From Gemmatimonadota bacterium (GTDB taxonomy: Bacteria; Gemmatimonadota; Gemmatimonadetes; Palauibacterales; Palauibacteraceae): DNA of 37,054 nt. Under the pieces are notes generated by a model. The model saw only the letters and a program-made list of their open reading frames with translations, was not told where the DNA came from and searched no databases. Location of the stretch: positions 1 through 37,054 of the forward strand of contig JAKSCH010000014.1 in the NCBI GenBank assembly GCA_022360695.1, read 5' to 3'. The position numbers and the translations under genes are program-made. Of this stretch, positions 31,935 through 37,054 are shown piece by piece (within the stretch, counting starts at the first letter, position 1; each line of letters opens with the position of its first letter).

Positions 31935-31964
31935 AGGCGACTCGAGTCACCCTCCCAGTCGCCT
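31935..31964 (+). terminator. Terminator-like hairpin after the acyl-CoA synthetase gene
   Basis: aggcgact-(14 nt)-agtcgcct perfect 8-bp stem followed by ttgt, 3 nt after the stop codon; weak U-tract. Confidence 0.45.
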
Positions 31965-32031
31965 TTGTCGCGTACGGCTTGAAGGCGATCGTAGCACGCG
32001 CCGTGACTACGAAGTCTCTGCTTTGCCGGGC

Positions 32032-32085
32032 CGTAAGATAAGTTTTTTGGCATAATCTTATTTTACGCGAGACGTAAGATAAGTT
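32032..32085. repeat. AT-rich island with three copies of cgtaagataag (direct, inverted, direct)
   Basis: cgtaagataagtt 32032-32044; cttattttacg (inverted, one mismatch) 32057-32067; cgtaagataagtt 32073-32085. Confidence 0.85.
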
Positions 32086-32204
32086 GCCGAGTCTCAATGC
32101 TGGCGGATTTCGCGGGTCGAGCGTCTACCGGGACCGTTGCCGGCCGACGACGATCGGCGTCAGGTTCTCATCGACAGCAAGTCCGACGAACCAAAGGAGG
32201 CGTC

Positions 32205-33590
32205 ATGTCGTCCGCCCCTCGCGCTCTGATTTCCCTGCTCACGATCTCGCTCGCGATCGGCACACCGGTCGCGGCCCAGCAGGATCGCGCGATCGCCCTG
32301 GTGGGTGGTCAGCTCCTCGACGGATACGAGGCTCCGCCGATCCACCACGCCGCGGTCATCATCCGGGGGAACCGGATCGTCGCGGTCGGTCCGGCCTCGG
32401 ACATCGAGATTCCGCCCGACGCCGAGGTCATCAACACGGCCGGGAAGACCATGATGCCCGGGATGGTGGATGCGCACGTCCACATCATGATCCTGGGACA
32501 CGGGGACTATGCGGATTGGTTCCCCTGGTTCGAGGGGCGCGACGACCTCGTGTACGAGACATCCGCGAAGCAGCTGCTCGCGGCGGGCGTCACCGCAGGC
32601 GTCGACCTCGCCGCGCCGATGTCGAGCCTCGCGTTCCGCGATCGCGTCAACGCCAACGAAGTGCCGGGCCCGCGGCTGCTCGTGAGCGGTCCGTGGATCA
32701 CCCGTTACGCGTGGGACTTCCTGCCCGATGAGCTCCGTGTGCTCCACTCTTCCCCGGACGAGGCTCGCGAGCGCGCGGAGATGCTGATCGATGCCGGTGT
32801 CGACGTGATCAAGACGTGGATCGGCACGACGGAAGAGGACATGCGGGCGATCAAGTCCGTCGCGGGGCCGGCCGGCGTCCCCATCCACTGCCACGTGTAC
32901 GAAGAAGAGGTGGTATGGGGCGCCATCCGTGGCGGGTGCGACGTGCTACAGCACGCCGGCTCGGGTGGGAGCGTGCCGGCGTATTCGGACGAGCTCGTGG
33001 CGCACATCGCGATGGAGGGCATTCCGGTCGTCCAGACGATCGCGCACCGCATCTGGATCTATCCGGCCACGCTGGAGTTCCCGGAGCGCCTGTGGGATCC
33101 CGACATCCTCGACAGCTTCCCGACCGAGATCCGCGAGCAGGTGCTGAGCTCCTACACGAAAGACGATTTCTGGCGACGTCCGTACTTCAGCAGCACGCCG
33201 CGGCAGATCCGGAACAGCGAGAAGGCGGCGCGGCAGTTCATCGATGCCGATGCGCTGATGGCGATGGGGACCGACACGGGGTCGCCGCTCAACTTCCACG
33301 CCGAGTCCGCATGGCGCGAAGTCTCCGCGTTGGTCGACATGGGCATGACCGAGATCGAAGCCATCTCCTCCGCGACGAAGGTGTCCGCGCAGGTGCTGGG
33401 GCTCCGCGAAGTCGGGACGATCGAGCCCGGTAAGCTCGCCGACATCATCGTCGTCGATGGAAACCCCCTGTTCGACATCAACGTGCTGGGGTACGTCACG
33501 GACGTGATCAAAGACGGCATCATCTACAAGCGCGACGGTGTCCCCGTATGGGAGATGTCGGGGATGCGGACGAGCACCGACGGGAGCTGA
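32205..33590 (+). CDS. Secreted amidohydrolase family protein
   Basis: Signal peptide MSSAPRALISLLTISLAIGTPVAAQ; GKTMMPGMVDAHVHIMI metal-binding motif; PIHCHVYEEE; DVLQHAGSGG; AMGTDTGSP; LREVGTIEPGKLADIIVVDGNPL; SD aaaggagg. Confidence 0.93.
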   Translation: MSSAPRALISLLTISLAIGTPVAAQQDRAIALVGGQLLDGYEAPPIHHAAVIIRGNRIVAVGPASDIEIPPDAEVINTAGKTMMPGMVDAHVHIMILGHGDYADWFPWFEGRDDLVYETSAKQLLAAGVTAGVDLAAPMSSLAFRDRVNANEVPGPRLLVSGPWITRYAWDFLPDELRVLHSSPDEARERAEMLIDAGVDVIKTWIGTTEEDMRAIKSVAGPAGVPIHCHVYEEEVVWGAIRGGCDVLQHAGSGGSVPAYSDELVAHIAMEGIPVVQTIAHRIWIYPATLEFPERLWDPDILDSFPTEIREQVLSSYTKDDFWRRPYFSSTPRQIRNSEKAARQFIDADALMAMGTDTGSPLNFHAESAWREVSALVDMGMTEIEAISSATKVSAQVLGLREVGTIEPGKLADIIVVDGNPLFDINVLGYVTDVIKDGIIYKRDGVPVWEMSGMRTSTDGS

Positions 33591-33591
33591 C

Positions 33592-35292
33592 GTGTCGCAC
33601 GCGTCGACCGGCCGCGGGCTCGTCGGGGCGACCCCGGAACCGCGGGCTCGAACCCGATCGGGATCTACGCTCATCGCGGTCGCCGTCGCGACGTGGGTCG
33701 GCGCCTGCGTCGAGATCGAGACCTACAGCGGGGAAGCGGCAGGATCCGCGGTCTACGATCTCGTGATCAGCGGCGGCGAGATCGTGGACGGGACGGGAGC
33801 CCCGCGGTTTCCGGGCGACATCGGGATCCGCGATGGTCGAATCGTCGAGGTCGCCGGTCACCTCGAGCTCGCCGGTCGCGGGAACGAGGTGCTCGATGCC
33901 GAGGGGCTGATCGTCTCGCCCGGGTTCATCGATCACCACAACCACGTGCAGAACCAGGTTCATCGACGGCCGCTGGCGGAGAACTTCATCCGTCAAGGGA
34001 TCACGACCATCCTGCCGTCGCTCCACAGCGGGGACCAGCCGTGGCCGCTCCGCGACTACGTCGCCTCGCTCGAGGTCGCACCGAACATCGGATTCTTCGC
34101 CGGCCACAGCTGGGTGCGAAAGCAGGTGCTCGGGATGGCGGATCGGGCTCCGACCCCGGAAGAGCTCGAGGAGATGAAGGGGTACGTCGAGGAGACGATG
34201 CAAGACGGGGCGCTCGGGTTTTCGACCGGTCTTCTCTACGTGCCCGCGAATTACGCGGAGACCGAGGAGGTGATCGAGCTCGCGAAAGTGGCCGCGGACT
34301 ACGGCGGCATCTACTACACCCATATGCGCGATGAAGCGCGCGGGCTGTTGCCGGCCGTCCGGGAAGCGATCCGGGTAGGTGCGGAGGCCGGACTACCGGT
34401 CCATATCAACCACTTCAAGGCGATGGGCGTCGCCAACTGGGGGAAGACCGTCGAGTCGTTGGCGCTGGTCGATTCCGCGCGAGCCGAAGGGATCGACGTC
34501 AAGGTCGATCTCTACCCCTACACCGCCGGGAGCACGGGCTCCGGCGTGCTGTTTCCGCAGTGGGTGCTCGCGGGCGGCCGGGATTCGTTCCGGGTCCGGG
34601 TCGAGGATCCCGAGACGCGCGCGCGCGTGGAACGCGAGACCGAGGACTGGATGCACCGCGATTGGACCGGCGGGGACCTCTCGCGGATCCAGTTTCGAAG
34701 TCTCCCCGCCTTCCCCGAGTACGATGGCCGCCGCATGTCCGATCTCGCCGCGGATCGCGGGCTGCCGAACGACGATGCGACCGGCGTCCAGCTCGCGATC
34801 GAGCTCCAGCTCGCGGGCGGATTCAGCGCGATCTATCACTTCATGGACGAGGCGGACGTCGAGCGCATCATGCGACACCCGTACGCCATGTTCGAGACGG
34901 ACGGCGATCCGGTCGGCTACGGGATCGGGTTCCCGCACCCCCGGAGCTACGGGACGTTCCCGCGGATCCTCGGTCGTTACGTGCGCGAGCGCGGGGTGCT
35001 CTCGCTCGAGGAAGCGATCCGGAAGATGACGTCGCTCTCAGCGGACCAGATCGGCCAGTCGGAGCGCGGTAGAGTCGCGCCCGGAATGTTCGCGGACATC
35101 ACCGTGTTCGACGCAGAGACGGTCATCGACCAGGCCGACTACGTGGACCCGCACCGCTACTCCGTGGGGATCCGCCACGTGATCGTGAACGGGGTACCCG
35201 TGATCCGGGACGGATCGGTGACCGGCGCCACGCCCGGGCAAGTACTGAAGGGTCCCGCGAGGATGCTGACGGAGAACGCGCCCGACTCGTAG
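33592..35292 (+). CDS. N-acyl-D-amino-acid deacylase/D-aminoacylase family amidohydrolase, probable lipoprotein
   Basis: VYDLVISGGEIVDGTGAPRFPGDIGIRDGRIVEVAG...VSPGFIDHHNHVQNQVH...GALGFSTGLLYVPANYAETEEVIELAKVAADYGGIYYTHMRDEARG...HINHFKAMG; GTG start; lipobox-like VGAC. Confidence 0.92.
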   Translation: MSHASTGRGLVGATPEPRARTRSGSTLIAVAVATWVGACVEIETYSGEAAGSAVYDLVISGGEIVDGTGAPRFPGDIGIRDGRIVEVAGHLELAGRGNEVLDAEGLIVSPGFIDHHNHVQNQVHRRPLAENFIRQGITTILPSLHSGDQPWPLRDYVASLEVAPNIGFFAGHSWVRKQVLGMADRAPTPEELEEMKGYVEETMQDGALGFSTGLLYVPANYAETEEVIELAKVAADYGGIYYTHMRDEARGLLPAVREAIRVGAEAGLPVHINHFKAMGVANWGKTVESLALVDSARAEGIDVKVDLYPYTAGSTGSGVLFPQWVLAGGRDSFRVRVEDPETRARVERETEDWMHRDWTGGDLSRIQFRSLPAFPEYDGRRMSDLAADRGLPNDDATGVQLAIELQLAGGFSAIYHFMDEADVERIMRHPYAMFETDGDPVGYGIGFPHPRSYGTFPRILGRYVRERGVLSLEEAIRKMTSLSADQIGQSERGRVAPGMFADITVFDAETVIDQADYVDPHRYSVGIRHVIVNGVPVIRDGSVTGATPGQVLKGPARMLTENAPDS

Positions 35293-35304
35293 GTGGTCTG
35301 ACCC

Positions 35305-35805
35305 CTACGCGGCTCCCTGCGTCGGCTCCTGCTTCTCCTCGCGATCCTCCTTCGCCCTCTTCTTCGAGCGGTCGCCCATGTCGACGCGCCCGTTGAGCGT
35401 CGCCCCATCCTCGAGCTGAACCCGCGGGCTCGTGACATCGGCGTCCACGCGGGCGCCATCCACGAAGCGGGCGCTCTCCTGCGCCTCGATCGAGCCGTCC
35501 ACCCGGCCGGCCACGATCACCCGGTCCGCGCGGACGTCGCCCTCGACCGAGCCGTCGGTTTGGATCGCGACCTGACCCTCGACCGTGAGATCGCCCTTGA
35601 GACGTCCCTCGATCTGGACATCGCCGCGCGCCTTGATCTCACCGGTGACCTCGATGCCCACGCCGAGCACCGAGATCGAGCCGGGCTCCTCGCGCCGGCG
35701 CCGCCGCGACTTCTCGATCGGCTCGACCGGGATACGCTCGCGCGACTCGGGACGCACTGCTCCCTGGCCGTCGGGGGAATCCTGCTTGAACAGACTCGGG
35801 CTCAT
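35305..35805 (-). CDS. Bactofilin (polymer-forming cytoskeletal protein)
   Basis: SVLGVGIEVTGEIKARGDVQIEGRLKGDLTVEGQVAIQTDGSVEGDVRADRVIVAGRVDGSIEAQESARFVDGARVDADVTSPRVQLEDGATLNGRVDMG; right-handed beta-helix periodicity; start ATG 35805. Confidence 0.92.
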   Translation of the reverse strand: MSPSLFKQDSPDGQGAVRPESRERIPVEPIEKSRRRRREEPGSISVLGVGIEVTGEIKARGDVQIEGRLKGDLTVEGQVAIQTDGSVEGDVRADRVIVAGRVDGSIEAQESARFVDGARVDADVTSPRVQLEDGATLNGRVDMGDRSKKRAKEDREEKQEPTQGAA

Positions 35806-36108
35806 GCTGCCGTCTCCGCGTAGGGGTTCGTCTCCGGTGAGCCTCGGACTCGTGCAAAATCCAGACGCGCGCGAGCGGGTGACGCACGGCCCGCTCGCGG
35901 TGGACCGGAAGATCCGCGTAGGTGCGGGACAAACGGCTGGCGGACCGTCCGAAGGCCCGCGACCGATGTCGATGGCTACGTCTCTCGGTAGGCCGTGGTG
36001 CGCGTGACCGGAATGCACTTTCCTGCACCGATGCCAGAGGCGCGTTCCATCGGAGGCTCGGCGTTCCTTGCCGCTCGGCGCGACCCGCGGCTATCGTCCG
36101 GGCTCGCG

Positions 36109-36136
36109 GCCGGGGCCCTCGTGGTCCCGGCTTTTT
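36109..36136 (+). terminator. Strong intrinsic terminator/attenuator-like hairpin in the glycyl-tRNA synthetase leader
   Basis: gccggggcc-ctcgt-ggtcccggc-ttttt: 9-bp stem with one G-U, 5-nt loop, five T; ends 24 nt before ATG 36161. Confidence 0.7.
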
Positions 36137-36160
36137 CTACAAGAGGGCGTCGAGGATCGA

Positions 36161-37054
36161 ATGAGCGCGGACTCCGGGCACCCGCCCGATCTCATGGACA
36201 AGCTGGTGTCACTCGCGAAGCGACGCGGGTTCATCTTTCAGTCCTCCGAGATCTACGGCGGGGTGGGGTCCGTCTACGACTACGGCCCGCTCGGCGTCGA
36301 GCTCAAGAACAAGATCCAGGGGGCGTGGTGGCGCGAGATGGTGTACCGCCACGACGAGATCGTCGGGATCGACGCCGGGATCCTCATGAACCCGGAGGTG
36401 TGGGTCGCGAGCGGCCACGTCGGCGCGTTCAGCGACCCGCTGGTCGAGTGCAGGAACTGCCACCGCCGCTTCCGCGCCGACGAGCTTCCCGAGCTCGAGG
36501 GGGGAGACGCCGCCGCGCAGCAATGCCCGGTGTGCGGGACGACAGGTCAGTGGACCGAGCCTCGGCAGTTCAACCTCATGTTCAAGACGTTCATGGGTGT
36601 GGTCGAAGACGAAGCGGCCGCGGTCTATCTCCGGCCGGAGACCGCGCAGGGGATCTTCGTCAACTTCAAGAACGTCCAGGACAGCGCGCGAAAGAAGGTC
36701 CCGTTCGGGATCGCGCAGGTGGGGAAGGCGTTCCGGAACGAGATCACGCCGGGGAACTTCATCTTTCGCACGCGCGAGTTCGAGCAGATGGAGCTGCAGT
36801 TCTTCGTCGAGCCGGGAAGCGACGACGAGTGGTATGAGTACTGGAAGAGCGCCCGCATGGAGTGGCACGTGTCACTCGGGATTCGCGCGGAGAAGCTACG
36901 CTTCCATGAGCACGGCCCCGACGAGCTGGCGCACTACGCCAAGACCGCGGTCGACATCGAGTACGAGTATCCCTTCGGCTGGAAGGAGTTCGAGGGCATC
37001 CACAACCGTACGGACTTCGACCTCGGCCGCCATCAGGAATACTCCGGCAAGCGG
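36161..37054 (+). CDS. Glycyl-tRNA synthetase (dimeric type), truncated at right edge; absent from the ORF track because it is open-ended
   Basis: [108 protein letters not shown]...CPVCG...[36 protein letters not shown]...[38 protein letters not shown]. Confidence 0.95.
   Translation, partial: MSADSGHPPDLMDKLVSLAKRRGFIFQSSEIYGGVGSVYDYGPLGVELKNKIQGAWWREMVYRHDEIVGIDAGILMNPEVWVASGHVGAFSDPLVECRNCHRRFRADELPELEGGDAAAQQCPVCGTTGQWTEPRQFNLMFKTFMGVVEDEAAAVYLRPETAQGIFVNFKNVQDSARKKVPFGIAQVGKAFRNEITPGNFIFRTREFEQMELQFFVEPGSDDEWYEYWKSARMEWHVSLGIRAEKLRFHEHGPDELAHYAKTAVDIEYEYPFGWKEFEGIHNRTDFDLGRHQEYSGKR

Noticed and set aside
32051-32056. CATAAT as a -10 promoter element
   Set aside because: Five of six match to consensus, but no properly spaced -35; reported only as part of the AT-rich element.
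36079-36136. Canonical T-box riboswitch upstream of the synthetase
   Set aside because: Terminator is present, but the nearest T-box-like string (gcgacccgcgg) lacks the UGG-N-A tRNA acceptor-pairing element and I saw no clear Stem I; kept only as an unclassified attenuator candidate.
36209-36868. 219-aa minus-strand ORF at right edge
   Set aside because: Antisense to the glycyl-tRNA synthetase gene, which is obvious on the + strand but absent from the ORF track because it is open at the window end.

Overview
High-GC bacterial chromosomal window, densely coded. The family mix (VPS10/BNR sortilin-like protein, S9 peptidases, amidohydrolases, Tat-exported TIM-barrel enzymes, OmpA pair) suggests Gemmatimonadota or a similar lineage; this is inference only. 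About 26 protein-coding genes are supported, including two edge-truncated housekeeping genes (carB on the left, glyQS-type glycyl-tRNA synthetase on the right) and small ORFs below the ORF-track cutoff. No rRNA, tRNA, CRISPR array or complete mobile element was seen. Best second-look signals: (1) a strong intrinsic-terminator hairpin 24 nt upstream of the glycyl-tRNA synthetase start, in a divergent leader where no + strand gene needs terminating (candidate attenuator or leader RNA); (2) an isolated AT-rich island at 32032-32085 with three copies (direct/inverted/direct) of an 11-bp motif that can form two mutually exclusive hairpins; (3) a frameshifted, partly duplicated, apparently chimeric carB segment near the left edge; (4) a tandem OmpA-like pair that keeps both its leader and its terminator; (5) an apparent CTG start for lpxA; (6) a duplicated translation-initiation region giving a 12-codon uORF before an acyl-CoA synthetase gene; (7) a 43-aa MetS-like membrane protein next to a TonB-C lipoprotein with nine RDSI repeats; (8) a kinase-M23-aminotransferase fusion. 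All identifications come from reading the sequence by eye; no database search was run.
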